A DNA stretch of 64,000 bases from a virus: positions 1-64,000 of the IMG/VR virus record IMGVR_UViG_3300042371_001386. One strand, 5' to 3'. Numbering within the stretch: position 1 is the first letter of the stretch; each line of letters opens with the position of its first letter. The position numbers and the translations under genes are program-made. The notes beneath the pieces are model-generated. The model was not told the origin of the DNA and made no database searches. It saw only the letters and a program-made list of their open reading frames with translations. Below, piece by piece: positions 40,570 through 48,473 of the stretch.

Positions 40570-41082
40570 TCAATGTTCAAAAACTATTCCAAATTGGTGT
40601 ATTTTTTTATCATTCAATTTATCTACCCAAATACTAAAAAATTCACTTTTTTGCATCTTTCTATTGTCTTTGCTTTTATAATAAGGATCTTTAAAATAAA
40701 CAAATTTTTCATCTACTTTGGTAACAATAACATAATGGCCACTATTAAATAATTTTTTATTTTTATCATTGCCCCAAGATTGAATTGGTACTAATACTGG
40801 CTTTTTTTGATTTGTAAAATCTTGCAACTTATTCAAACTCATCTTATTATATTTATTTACCTTTAGGCCGAAATTTTTAGCTACTGCTATAATATTATCA
40901 GGGCTAGTTCCTTTGTTTTTATTTGTTTTGCACAATGAAACTAACTTTTTATATTCGATTTTTTTAATATTAAAATAAGATAAAATAGAAAAAAGAGCAG
41001 CAGGACCGCAATCATGATCATGTGATTGTTTTTTAATTCTAATACTAATTTCTTCTTGAAGTAACCAATTTTTAAATTGCAT
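40570..41082 (-). CDS. Tagged C39-like cysteine peptidase
   Basis: This 170-residue protein has the leader MQFKNWLLQEE (L-Q-E site). The core QSHDHDCGPAALFSILSYF has the catalytic Cys in DCGPA, followed by KLVSLCKTNKNKGTSPDNI. The second part has NSGHYVIVTKV (catalytic His) and YFKDPYY (Asp), the C39 triad order. Family C39 peptidases usually cleave leader peptides after double-Gly. Here there is no transporter, so a free peptidase with an unknown target is inferred. It may be packaged with other cargo. Confidence 0.75.
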   Translation of the reverse strand: MQFKNWLLQEEISIRIKKQSHDHDCGPAALFSILSYFNIKKIEYKKLVSLCKTNKNKGTSPDNIIAVAKNFGLKVNKYNKMSLNKLQDFTNQKKPVLVPIQSWGNDKNKKLFNSGHYVIVTKVDEKFVYFKDPYYKSKDNRKMQKSEFFSIWVDKLNDKKIHQFGIVFEH

Positions 41083-41143
41083 AACTTATTTAGATTTAAC
41101 AAACAATTTATTCATGTTGTTAAAATAAAAAATTAATTTACAT

Positions 41144-42067
41144 TTAAGACAATTCTTTTATTACATTTGTAAAATCGGCCAAAGGTATTTGATCTGGTGT
41201 TGTTACTGTTGATGAAATCCTATGTTTGTCCAACAGTGACAATTTTAAAAATGAAGACTTCCTTTTTTCTATAGTATTCTTAAATGCAGAAAAGAAATTA
41301 GGCACAACAAAATAAGCCTTTGCAAAATCTAATCTTTTATTTTTTGAGATGAAATAAAACTTGACGACCACAAATTCATCTTCCATTTTTACACCAGTTG
41401 GAACTATAACAAATGGTTTTTTGGGAAAATCTTTGTCTATCATTCCAGTATGTGCAATTTTAGATGGATCTAAAGTTATGTATTTTTTTACAAAATTGTT
41501 TTGTAACAAAGGTAGACTTTTCAAAAATCTTTGAATAACCCTTTTGGTTTCCTTTGCTTCTCCAGCTATTGTATCCCAATCTTTTAAAGCTTTTTCTGAT
41601 TTTTCTTTATTTTTCATTCTGTCAAAAAGATCTTTTCTAAGAAATAAGCCATATTGAACTATCGGATACATGTCTTTCATATATCTATCGTAAAATCTTT
41701 TATACATAACTTCCATATTTGGATCAGAAGACAAGAAAGAAATAAGTTCTGGTTTAAATTGATTTACAAAAGCCAATACTATCTTAACCAAGCTTGAATA
41801 AACGGCAGATGGGTTTCTACTTTTATTAGTAAGATTATAACCGCCATAAGGATCTGTAAGATTGACATCATAACACTTCATATTTGGAAAGCCAGTTCTA
41901 CTCTTTTCAGTAAAAAAGATAGTATGTTTGCCATCATCAGAAACAAAATCTGATTTATAGCCACTTTCTCCACTTCTAGACATATAAGTATCAAATTTAA
42001 CGGAAGATGTATCAGCTTTAAATGGGTCTTCTAATTCATTTATAATTATCCAATTTTTAAATCTCAT
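41144..42067 (-). CDS. Tagged protein, member of a three-paralog family
   Basis: This 307-residue protein has the leader MRFKNWIIINELED (I-N-E site). The conserved core, KPELISFLSSDPNMEVMYKR followed by FYDRYMKDMY, recurs at 51090 (NPVALEFSTEFASLKIMYHD) and 52141 (NPDAFWISPSDQDPSLISIY). The pattern P..hxF......ohxIxYxxFYxR is shared by phage hypotheticals of unknown function. An extra C-terminal domain with VVVKFYFISKNKRLDFAKAY is present here only. Function unknown. Confidence 0.6.
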   Translation of the reverse strand: MRFKNWIIINELEDPFKADTSSVKFDTYMSRSGESGYKSDFVSDDGKHTIFFTEKSRTGFPNMKCYDVNLTDPYGGYNLTNKSRNPSAVYSSLVKIVLAFVNQFKPELISFLSSDPNMEVMYKRFYDRYMKDMYPIVQYGLFLRKDLFDRMKNKEKSEKALKDWDTIAGEAKETKRVIQRFLKSLPLLQNNFVKKYITLDPSKIAHTGMIDKDFPKKPFVIVPTGVKMEDEFVVVKFYFISKNKRLDFAKAYFVVPNFFSAFKNTIEKRKSSFLKLSLLDKHRISSTVTTPDQIPLADFTNVIKELS

Positions 42068-42093
42068 TTTTATCTTTCAATATTGTAATTCAA

Positions 42094-42127
42094 TAATATA
42101 TATATTTAGTAACTTTTATATATTGGA
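42094..42127. promoter_or_regulatory. Divergent AT-rich promoter elements
   Basis: The gap between the starts at 42067 and 42134 holds ATAATATATATATTTAG (42094-42110) and TTTTATATATTGG (42115-42127), whose complement is CCAATATATAAAA. Both match elements at other cargo-gene starts and face the minus-strand gene; the plus gene probably uses the same region. Confidence 0.45.
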
Positions 42128-42133
42128 CTAAAA

Positions 42134-43714
42134 ATGAATACATTTTCTGAATTTTTTATAGCACAACAAAAAAATGATGTGACATTTTTTCTAGAAAGTA
42201 ATCATCAACAATTTGAAGATTCCAAAGAACTTTTCTATAACATGATTTGTAAATTTGGAAATGATCCAATCATATTAGAAGCATGGGGCGATTGGTGGAA
42301 TAAAGCCAAGGAATATGCTGGAAAGGCATGGAATTGGGCCAATAATAAAGATATGAGTTTACAGGATATTGCCACAGGAACTGGGAATTTGGCAAAAGGT
42401 GTGGTTACTGGATACAAACAAGGTTATAAAGCCACAGAAGGCGAAGCTGGAATAAAGAAAATAGAAAGTATTGCAAAAGAAGTATCAGAATTAGCAAAAT
42501 CTTTTTCACAAAAATATAAAGTCGATCCAGTAACAGCAGCGGTTCTTATTTCTGCTGGTGCTACTGGTGGTCTTGGTGCAATTCCAATGATGGCAATAGC
42601 AATAGGATTAAGAAGAAGTGGATCATGGTTAGCCGATAAAGGATTTGAGAAAGTTTGGGAAAAATTAACTGGTACGACTGTAGATCAAGCTGATGCTGCA
42701 TGGCAAGGAAGCTCTGCCTCTGCTCCAAAGATGGCAAGCCCTGCTTCTTCTCCAAAGATGGCAGATCCTGCTGGAACATTTAATGTAATGAACCCCTCAG
42801 CAAATTCCGCATCAATTAAAGATCATTTTCAAAATTCTGGAAATCTTACATTTGAACAATACATCATGTCTAGAGATCCAGAAATGTACATGGAATTAAC
42901 AAGTTGGTTAAAACAACTTGTTGGTAAAGGTGCAAAGAAAGCTGGTGAATTTGCTGGTAATGTTGCACAAGGAGCAAAGGATTATGCAAAAGATGTCGGA
43001 GAAAGAGGATTTGGAACTGCAACTGGAGAAAGGGCTGGAAGAGTTTTGGGAAAAGGTGCTGGAACTTTTGTAAACATTTGGAGCGTACTTAAAAAGAGTA
43101 TTGCAAATGTTGGTAAGTTTATGGCCAACAATCCAGTTAAAACATCTAAATTGGTATTGGCTATTGCTGCTGGAAGTATGATTGGTCATTATGGAACACA
43201 AGCAATCAATAATTTCATTCATAAGCCTTCATCTGACCAAATAGGAGAAATTACAAAAGCCGCTAAAGACTCTGGTGTTTCTGATACTGACATAAATGAT
43301 ATTCATAAAGATACTGGATATTCTGGTAAAGGTGGAGATTTCAGTAATGCTATTGGTGCAAAAATTAGTTATGGCAATGCAGTCGCACAAGCCAAAGCAG
43401 ATATCGTTCAAAGCATTAGAGATGGAAATATTACAGATTATGAAACTTTACAAAAAGCAATTAAAGATGCACATAATAAATTTTTCCCACTATTAGATCC
43501 TATTGGAAAAAGAGTTTTTGACAGTAAATTAGATATGCATATCACAAGCTTGGCTGGCAATGGTGCTACAGGAAATGCTGCCGAATTAACAATGAAAATC
43601 ATTAAAAATGCTGGTGGAACTCCAAATATCGAAGCCCTTTCAAATATGGGGCAAGCAATAAACAAAATTAAATCGTCATTAAATACTGATCAGATTGGTA
43701 TTGACAACTATTAA
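42134..43714 (+). CDS. Large hydrophobic protein with two cargo leaders
   Basis: This 526-residue protein starts MNTFSEFFIAQQK, and a second leader-like segment, LTFEQYIMSRDPEMY, lies at residues ~238-252. Each half has a Gly/Ala-rich hydrophobic block: DPVTAAVLISAGATGGLGAI (~131-150) and TSKLVLAIAAGSMIGHYG in the second half. The first half aligns with 16708-18276 (VTAA...LRR...WEKLTG). The second half, after the inner leader, has a Gly-rich AGEFAGNVAQGAKDYAKDVG stretch. It reads as a fusion of two tagged membrane-type proteins that a head protease could split. Function unknown. Confidence 0.65.
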   Translation: MNTFSEFFIAQQKNDVTFFLESNHQQFEDSKELFYNMICKFGNDPIILEAWGDWWNKAKEYAGKAWNWANNKDMSLQDIATGTGNLAKGVVTGYKQGYKATEGEAGIKKIESIAKEVSELAKSFSQKYKVDPVTAAVLISAGATGGLGAIPMMAIAIGLRRSGSWLADKGFEKVWEKLTGTTVDQADAAWQGSSASAPKMASPASSPKMADPAGTFNVMNPSANSASIKDHFQNSGNLTFEQYIMSRDPEMYMELTSWLKQLVGKGAKKAGEFAGNVAQGAKDYAKDVGERGFGTATGERAGRVLGKGAGTFVNIWSVLKKSIANVGKFMANNPVKTSKLVLAIAAGSMIGHYGTQAINNFIHKPSSDQIGEITKAAKDSGVSDTDINDIHKDTGYSGKGGDFSNAIGAKISYGNAVAQAKADIVQSIRDGNITDYETLQKAIKDAHNKFFPLLDPIGKRVFDSKLDMHITSLAGNGATGNAAELTMKIIKNAGGTPNIEALSNMGQAINKIKSSLNTDQIGIDNY

Positions 43715-43799
43715 TCTAAGCTACTTTGACTAATAAAATATGCAATTCAAATTATTCAATGATTTGTCTTCTAATAGTTTACTTTCGGTTGTATTACTT

Positions 43800-44012
43800 C
43801 TATTTATCAATTCCATGTGTGATGATATCGATTTCTTGTTCAAGCATTTTCTTTTCTTGATTTAAGAAATCTATTTCAGATTTAAGGTCTGACATTTTTC
43901 TTTCTTGAGTCAAAATGCAAGAAATGGAAAATAATGAGATTAAAAAGCAAGTAAGACAAACTCTTGCTTGAATTGTACATGCCATAACAAAAATTTTATC
44001 AAACATATTCAT
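43800..44012 (-). CDS. Small membrane protein with coiled coil
   Basis: This 70-residue protein has one transmembrane segment (ARVCLTCFLISLFSISCI) and a C-terminal coiled coil (MSDLKSEIDFLNQEKKMLEQ). It overlaps the end of the 43999 gene by 14 bp, so it is probably translated from the same message. A spanin-like or holin-like role is possible but unsupported. A membrane anchor with a coiled coil is all that the sequence shows. Confidence 0.55.
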   Translation of the reverse strand: MNMFDKIFVMACTIQARVCLTCFLISLFSISCILTQERKMSDLKSEIDFLNQEKKMLEQEIDIITHGIDK

Positions 44013-44271
44013 TCCAATCTATATCATCTTGCATAATTATTGGAGTACCATCACCAAGATATGCTCCCCTTATGTTGAATTCGAAGAATTCTTCGGCTTC
44101 CTCATGGTTCATATCTTTTTCCAAATTAGCTATTATTTTAGAATAGCTATAAACGATCTTTATGCTGTTAAAGCATGTTGAGATACCCATAATGGCATTG
44201 TCGTGTCCATCGAGCAATAAAGCCCCTTCAATGCCATTTTCTTCACAGTAGTTGTCAATCATTTTTCTCAT
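43999..44271 (-). CDS. Conserved phage hypothetical protein
   Basis: From ATG 44271 (MRKMIDNYCEENGIEGALLL) the protein has 90 residues; the frame opening at 44343 runs into the helicase gene. It contains DGHDNAIMGISTCFNSIKIV and SYSKIIANLEKDMNHEEAEE, then EFNIRGAYLGDGTPI, the pattern of a small protein found in many phages (...DAIxGV...VYSxxxII...EEAxEYFEFN...GAxxGxGTPI). The function of that family is unknown to me. Confidence 0.65.
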   Translation of the reverse strand: MRKMIDNYCEENGIEGALLLDGHDNAIMGISTCFNSIKIVYSYSKIIANLEKDMNHEEAEEFFEFNIRGAYLGDGTPIIMQDDIDWNEYV

Positions 44272-44315
44272 GATGTTACATTTAATCTTTTTCAAAATTA
44301 AATGCAATATCAGAT

Positions 44316-47093
44316 TTAATCTTTTCTGATAACCAAATTCCAAATCCCCGCTTTCTTAAACATTTTTATTGTGGACTCGTATGGCGACCTACCCTCTTTG
44401 ATTTTGTGTCTTAGTCCGCTAACACACACTCCCAATGGAGAACTGGTTGATGGTATGTGTCCATGTTTTTTATGATACACGCAAATTTTTTCAGCCGCTT
44501 TGTTCTCTCTGATTTCGTAAGTGTTGATACAACTTATTTCCTCCCATATCCCCGCTTTCTTTAGAATTTTAACTGTGGATTTTTCTGGTGATCCACCCTT
44601 TTTAATTTTAGATCTTAATGATCCGATCCATTTTCCCAATTTTAATTTAGTTGATGGCATGTGTCCATGTTTTTTATAATAAACACAAATCTCTTCAGCT
44701 ATTTGATTCTCTTTAATTTCATGAATGTTAAGACAAATAACCTCTTCCAAAATACCAGCCTTCTTTAGAATTTTTACTGTGGATTCGTATGGCGACCTGC
44801 CATCTCTGATTTTTTTTCTTAAGCCACTAATCCATCCTCCCAACTTAGAACTGGTTAATGGGATGTGTCCATGTTTTTTATGATAAGCACAAATCTTTTC
44901 GGCCATTTCATTCTCCCTAATTTCATGCATATTAATGCAAGTGACTTCTTCCAAAATCCCATCATTCTTTAGAATTTCAACTGTGGATTCATATGGTGAT
45001 CCACCTTTTTTTATTTTAAATCTTAATCCACCGATCCATTTTCCCAATTTTAATTTAAATAATGGGAGGTGTCCATGTTTTCTATAATATAAACAAACTT
45101 GTTGAGCCATTTCATTCTCCCTAATTTCATGAATGTTCAAAGAACTGACCTCTTTCCAAATTCCAGCTTTATTAAACATTTTTACTGTAGATTCGTATGG
45201 TGATACGCCTTCTCTAATTTTTTTTCTTATGTATGAAATACACCTGCCAATTTTAGAACCAACAGATGGAATGATTCCATGTTTTTTATAATAATCGCAA
45301 ATTTCTTCGGCCATTTTATTTTCTTCTGTCTCCCCGCTATTCATTCTTTCTCGTAGCAATTTTAAAGAATCTTTGTCCACTAAAGAGCTAATGTAGTGCT
45401 GTACAAAACCAGATGGGTTTTTACATTTTTCAATCATATCCCAATCAATATTTGAAACATTTTCATTCTTCATCTTCAACGACCTCCTTGAGAGAATCGA
45501 AAATATCTCACACGAAATTTCTTCGATTTCACCTTTTGTAATTTTGTTTGCACCAAAAAATTCAACAACACACTTTTTAATTTTTCCAATGACATTTACA
45601 GAATCGTCTTTAGCATCATATTTTGAAAAAATGTATTTAAAAACATTGTTCAAAAGAGATATTTTTCTATTTTCATCTAACTTGCTTAAGGCAGATTCAA
45701 CTTTGTCATTTCTTTCTTTTCGATCAACACTTAATGGTGAATCTTTAATTTCCGAAACTGGATTCATCGCATTTTCCATTAACATGTTGACTGCAATTAA
45801 CTTAAAATAAGTATTAAGTTTATTTTCCATTTCGTCATCTAACATAAGAGGCATGATGTGCATAATCTTTGCAGTCGGCTTGCCTTGCTTGTCTCTGATT
45901 ACACGACCAACCATTTGAATCAAATCAGTAACAGATTCTTTAATGCCTGTTATTATCATGCCATTTGCAAATTCCCAATCACAACCTTCCTTGAACATGT
46001 TCAATGAAATGATGCAATCAAGAGCATTTTTATCGTTGTTTATATTAACACCACCAATGACACCAGAAAAATAATCTTTTCTTAAGTGTCTATTTTCTTC
46101 GCTTACAAGATCTAGTATTTTGTATTTTTCTCCTTTTTCATTTATCAATTCTATGATCCCATAATCATTAGTTTTTATTTTTTTTGCACCAAATTTCTTA
46201 GCAAGCATTTTCACAATACTTCGTACTTCGTTTTTCTTGCAATCAGTTTTCATTTTGTTCATTCTGTTGGGAATGTAAATTATGATTTTTTTATGATCAG
46301 AAGAAAAAAGAGAGTCAATGCAATTTCTTACTGAAGACAGATAGCTTGTTGTTTTGGCTGTATTAGATCCAAAAACAAAATCATAAGAAAAGTTTTTAAA
46401 ATGTTTCATTTGATTTATCCACACATCGAGCGGGAGACTATATTTTGAAAATTTAGATGCTAGTTCAGCAGATATAATCTGTTGCTTGTCGCCACGGAAA
46501 AAAGTTGCGGTAACTAAAACAATGTCATTTTTATGACTGAGTTTTTCGACAACTTCTCCAATTCTATTCGAACTATGCTGCACATGGTGTGCTTCATCTA
46601 CCACAAGAACTAAATTATTCCAAATCTTTTCATTTCTGAATTTTTCCCAACATAAAACCAATGTCTGACGGCAACAGATGATTACTCTTTCGTTAATGCC
46701 ATTGATTTCTTTGGAACTCAAAAACGACAGAAGCTCTCCAATAGTTCTGATGCCTTTTTTGTTACATAGATTAGTTTTTGGATTCCAATCTATTTTAGTT
46801 CCATCAGTCAATTGGACTTTAATATTTTTGCCAAAGCTCGATGCGATAAGAGTTTCTGGAACACAAATAATCACTTTCTTGTTACTGTTTGCAGCCTTTT
46901 TCCAAGCGAGGCTGGCGATGACAATACTCTTACCAGACCCAGTGGGAGCATTTATAACAGCCAATTGTTCGTTTTGAAGCTGTTTTCGGCAATCTACCTG
47001 CCAATTTCTTTCTTTGACATATTCATCGTTATTTTCGATGATTGTAGAGTGATTCAAAGACTTCCAATTAAATCCATCAATCTTATTAGACAT
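44316..47093 (-). CDS. SF2 helicase with five C-terminal HA repeats
   Basis: This 925-residue protein has Walker A NAPTGSGKSIVIAS (~48-61), DEAH in VLVVDEAHHVQHS, the motif III-like VLVTATFF, and motifs V/VI NMFKEGCDWEFANG and IQMVGRVIRDKQGKP. It is thus a complete superfamily 2 translocase of the restriction-helicase type. The C terminus (~590-925) holds five 68-residue helicase-associated (HA) repeats. AAAGGG precedes the ATG. HA arrays are thought to bind nucleic acid and direct the motor. The repeats resemble those in the 826 and 1075 proteins. Confidence 0.85.
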   Translation of the reverse strand: MSNKIDGFNWKSLNHSTIIENNDEYVKERNWQVDCRKQLQNEQLAVINAPTGSGKSIVIASLAWKKAANSNKKVIICVPETLIASSFGKNIKVQLTDGTKIDWNPKTNLCNKKGIRTIGELLSFLSSKEINGINERVIICCRQTLVLCWEKFRNEKIWNNLVLVVDEAHHVQHSSNRIGEVVEKLSHKNDIVLVTATFFRGDKQQIISAELASKFSKYSLPLDVWINQMKHFKNFSYDFVFGSNTAKTTSYLSSVRNCIDSLFSSDHKKIIIYIPNRMNKMKTDCKKNEVRSIVKMLAKKFGAKKIKTNDYGIIELINEKGEKYKILDLVSEENRHLRKDYFSGVIGGVNINNDKNALDCIISLNMFKEGCDWEFANGMIITGIKESVTDLIQMVGRVIRDKQGKPTAKIMHIMPLMLDDEMENKLNTYFKLIAVNMLMENAMNPVSEIKDSPLSVDRKERNDKVESALSKLDENRKISLLNNVFKYIFSKYDAKDDSVNVIGKIKKCVVEFFGANKITKGEIEEISCEIFSILSRRSLKMKNENVSNIDWDMIEKCKNPSGFVQHYISSLVDKDSLKLLRERMNSGETEENKMAEEICDYYKKHGIIPSVGSKIGRCISYIRKKIREGVSPYESTVKMFNKAGIWKEVSSLNIHEIRENEMAQQVCLYYRKHGHLPLFKLKLGKWIGGLRFKIKKGGSPYESTVEILKNDGILEEVTCINMHEIRENEMAEKICAYHKKHGHIPLTSSKLGGWISGLRKKIRDGRSPYESTVKILKKAGILEEVICLNIHEIKENQIAEEICVYYKKHGHMPSTKLKLGKWIGSLRSKIKKGGSPEKSTVKILKKAGIWEEISCINTYEIRENKAAEKICVYHKKHGHIPSTSSPLGVCVSGLRHKIKEGRSPYESTIKMFKKAGIWNLVIRKD
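44319..45326 (-). repeat. Five coding HA repeats of ~204 bp
   Basis: Five units of the type ENEMAEKICAYHKKHGHIP, LGxWIxxLRxKIKxGxSP, STVKILKKAGIW occur in tandem. Conserved positions are KKHG, P, LG, KI and the SPYEST block. The variation lies in the two residues after HGH and the loops. Unit spacing is constant (68 residues), unlike the more variable units in the 1075-3471 gene. Confidence 0.85.
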
Positions 47094-47194
47094 TCTTTGC
47101 CCTTTCGAAAAACATTATGATTGTAAACCTATATGTCTTTCGTCACATCCATATTAATATTTCACAAAATTATCCAAAAAAACAAAAATAAAAC

Positions 47195-47222
47195 AAAAAA
47201 CCACGATTTTTAAAAATCGTGG
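47195..47222 (-). terminator. Rho-independent terminator (minus strand)
   Basis: CCACGATTTTTAAAAATCGT followed by GG is a perfect 22-bp palindrome at 47201-47222. On the minus strand it is followed by TTTTTTGTTTTATTTTT. It lies 35 bp after the stop of the 47258 gene and so ends that transcript before the helicase gene. Confidence 0.85.
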
Positions 47223-47257
47223 TAATGAAATATACTTAAAAAAAAGGCAAAGTAAAG

Positions 47258-47752
47258 TTAGTTGTAAGAATAAGTTCCAGTAAAAAAGCTTCTATGGAAT
47301 TTATTTAGATGGTAGTCAATATCTTTTAGCAACAATGTAATTTTTTTCCTGACTTCGACCACATCTTCTTCTTTATCGACATTAATTTGTGAAATATCAT
47401 AAATTTTATTGAATAAATCTTTAAAAATGAATTCTTCTTGCATGTTTTTTCTTTTTTTCTTCAATAATTTAAAAACATTCATTGCAATTTTATACAACTT
47501 GTCCATAAATTTATTTTTATCTGTATTGGATGAACTACTCATATCATCGAATGAATCTACCGCATCCTGTACTTTGCGACTTAAATCAGATAGTTCTTTT
47601 TTGGTATCTTCGCTTGATACCAAATCGCTCTGATCAATAATACCATCTTCATTTTCATCTGACACTTGTTTTAGGTCTGGATGGTACATCAAACCAGACG
47701 ATTCCAAATAAACATATTCTTTATAAAGCTTATAAAACCTATAATCAATCAT
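47258..47752 (-). CDS. Protein of unknown function, possible diverged leader
   Basis: This 164-residue protein starts MIDYRFYKLYKEYVYLESSG; L-E-S resembles a weak leader but does not meet the M[KN][ST]F pattern. The body is acidic and helical, with DQSDLVSSEDTKKELSDLSR, DAVDSFDDMSSSSNTDKNKF and KIAMNVFKLLKKKRKN. It has its own promoter-like CATATATAAAG element, an AAGGAA site and a terminator, so it is an independent unit. Confidence 0.55.
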   Translation of the reverse strand: MIDYRFYKLYKEYVYLESSGLMYHPDLKQVSDENEDGIIDQSDLVSSEDTKKELSDLSRKVQDAVDSFDDMSSSSNTDKNKFMDKLYKIAMNVFKLLKKKRKNMQEEFIFKDLFNKIYDISQINVDKEEDVVEVRKKITLLLKDIDYHLNKFHRSFFTGTYSYN

Positions 47753-47785
47753 ATTATTCCTTAATCTACATCAAAAAAACATATG

Positions 47786-47798
47786 CTTTATATATGTT
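47786..47798 (-). promoter_or_regulatory. ATATATAAA late-promoter-like element
   Basis: On the minus strand CATATATAAAGC lies about 35 bases before the start of the 47752 gene, whose leader carries AAGGAA. It matches the CATATATAA element at 48458-48466 and those at 30156-30211. Confidence 0.45.
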
Positions 47799-47816
47799 TT
47801 TTTATAACTAATAAGT

Positions 47817-48131
47817 ATGACAAAAAGAAAAAACATTGCATTTTGGTTTTTATTTACAATGATATTATCAATAAGTGCATTAGATCTGTATCTTATAATA
47901 AGATTTCAAAATGTGCTTATACATGAAGAAAAGAACATAGTAGGCATTTGGCTAATAAGGCTAGATTCTGGGTCGGTTGCTTTATTTTCAGCGGTAAAAA
48001 TGTTTGGAACATGTTTAAGTTTAATGATTTGGAAAAAAATATTGATAAGCAATCAAAAATATGGATTTACGATTGGAATTAGTATTTTGGCATTTCAGAT
48101 ATTTTTATTTTGTTGGCTACTATTCTTTTAA
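47817..48131 (+). CDS. Small integral membrane protein
   Basis: This 104-residue protein has three likely transmembrane segments (IAFWFLFTMILSISALDLYL; LDSGSVALFSAVKMFGTCL; FTIGISILAFQIFLFCWLLF) and a positive loop after the first. No family motif is recognised. It converges with the membrane-protein gene at 48128 (4-bp overlap of the ends), so the two form a head-to-head pair of small membrane proteins. Confidence 0.55.
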   Translation: MTKRKNIAFWFLFTMILSISALDLYLIIRFQNVLIHEEKNIVGIWLIRLDSGSVALFSAVKMFGTCLSLMIWKKILISNQKYGFTIGISILAFQIFLFCWLLFF

Positions 48132-48454
48132 TGGCTGTGAAAACCTTTTAACAGAATAAATCCCAAGATGATAAAAATCAATCCAAACATTTGAAAATAG
48201 TTGAATGAGAATTTAAAAATCATTAAGGGAATGCAATATCCAATTACCAAAATCATAAAATCCCAATATATGCTATTAATGAGAATTTTTTCTTTATCAT
48301 CTAAAGATTTAACAAGCGTAAACCAAATTACACTTCCACAAGTGTTTAAAAGAATTGAAACAATGAAAAACCAATGGCTTTTTCTGGTTGAATCAAAAAA
48401 AGTCAAAAACATTACCAGCGTGTAAAAAATACCAGCAAAAATGTAATGCCACAT
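48128..48454 (-). CDS. Small four-segment membrane protein
   Basis: This 108-residue protein has four hydrophobic segments with short loops: YIFAGIFYTLVMFLTFF, WFFIVSILLNTCGSVIWFTL, YWDFMILVIGYCIPLMIF and MFGLIFIILGFILLKGF. The size and four-helix layout resemble small EMR/DMT-type transporters, but no signature Glu is obvious. A CATATATAA element lies four bases before its ATG, which would make the message nearly leaderless. Confidence 0.55.
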   Translation of the reverse strand: MWHYIFAGIFYTLVMFLTFFDSTRKSHWFFIVSILLNTCGSVIWFTLVKSLDDKEKILINSIYWDFMILVIGYCIPLMIFKFSFNYFQMFGLIFIILGFILLKGFHSH

Positions 48455-48457
48455 GAC

Positions 48458-48466
48458 TTATATATG
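48458..48466 (-). promoter_or_regulatory. CATATATAA element at a near-leaderless start
   Basis: The minus-strand sequence CATATATAAGTCATG places the -10-like element directly before the start codon at 48454. It shares its core with the other late-promoter-like sites in the window. Confidence 0.4.
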
Positions 48467-48473
48467 GTTCAAA

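Noticed and set aside
47777-47806. Hairpin AACATAT/ATATGTT between divergent genes as a terminator
   Set aside because: It lies between two outward-facing starts, where a promoter element (CATATATAAAG) is a better explanation.
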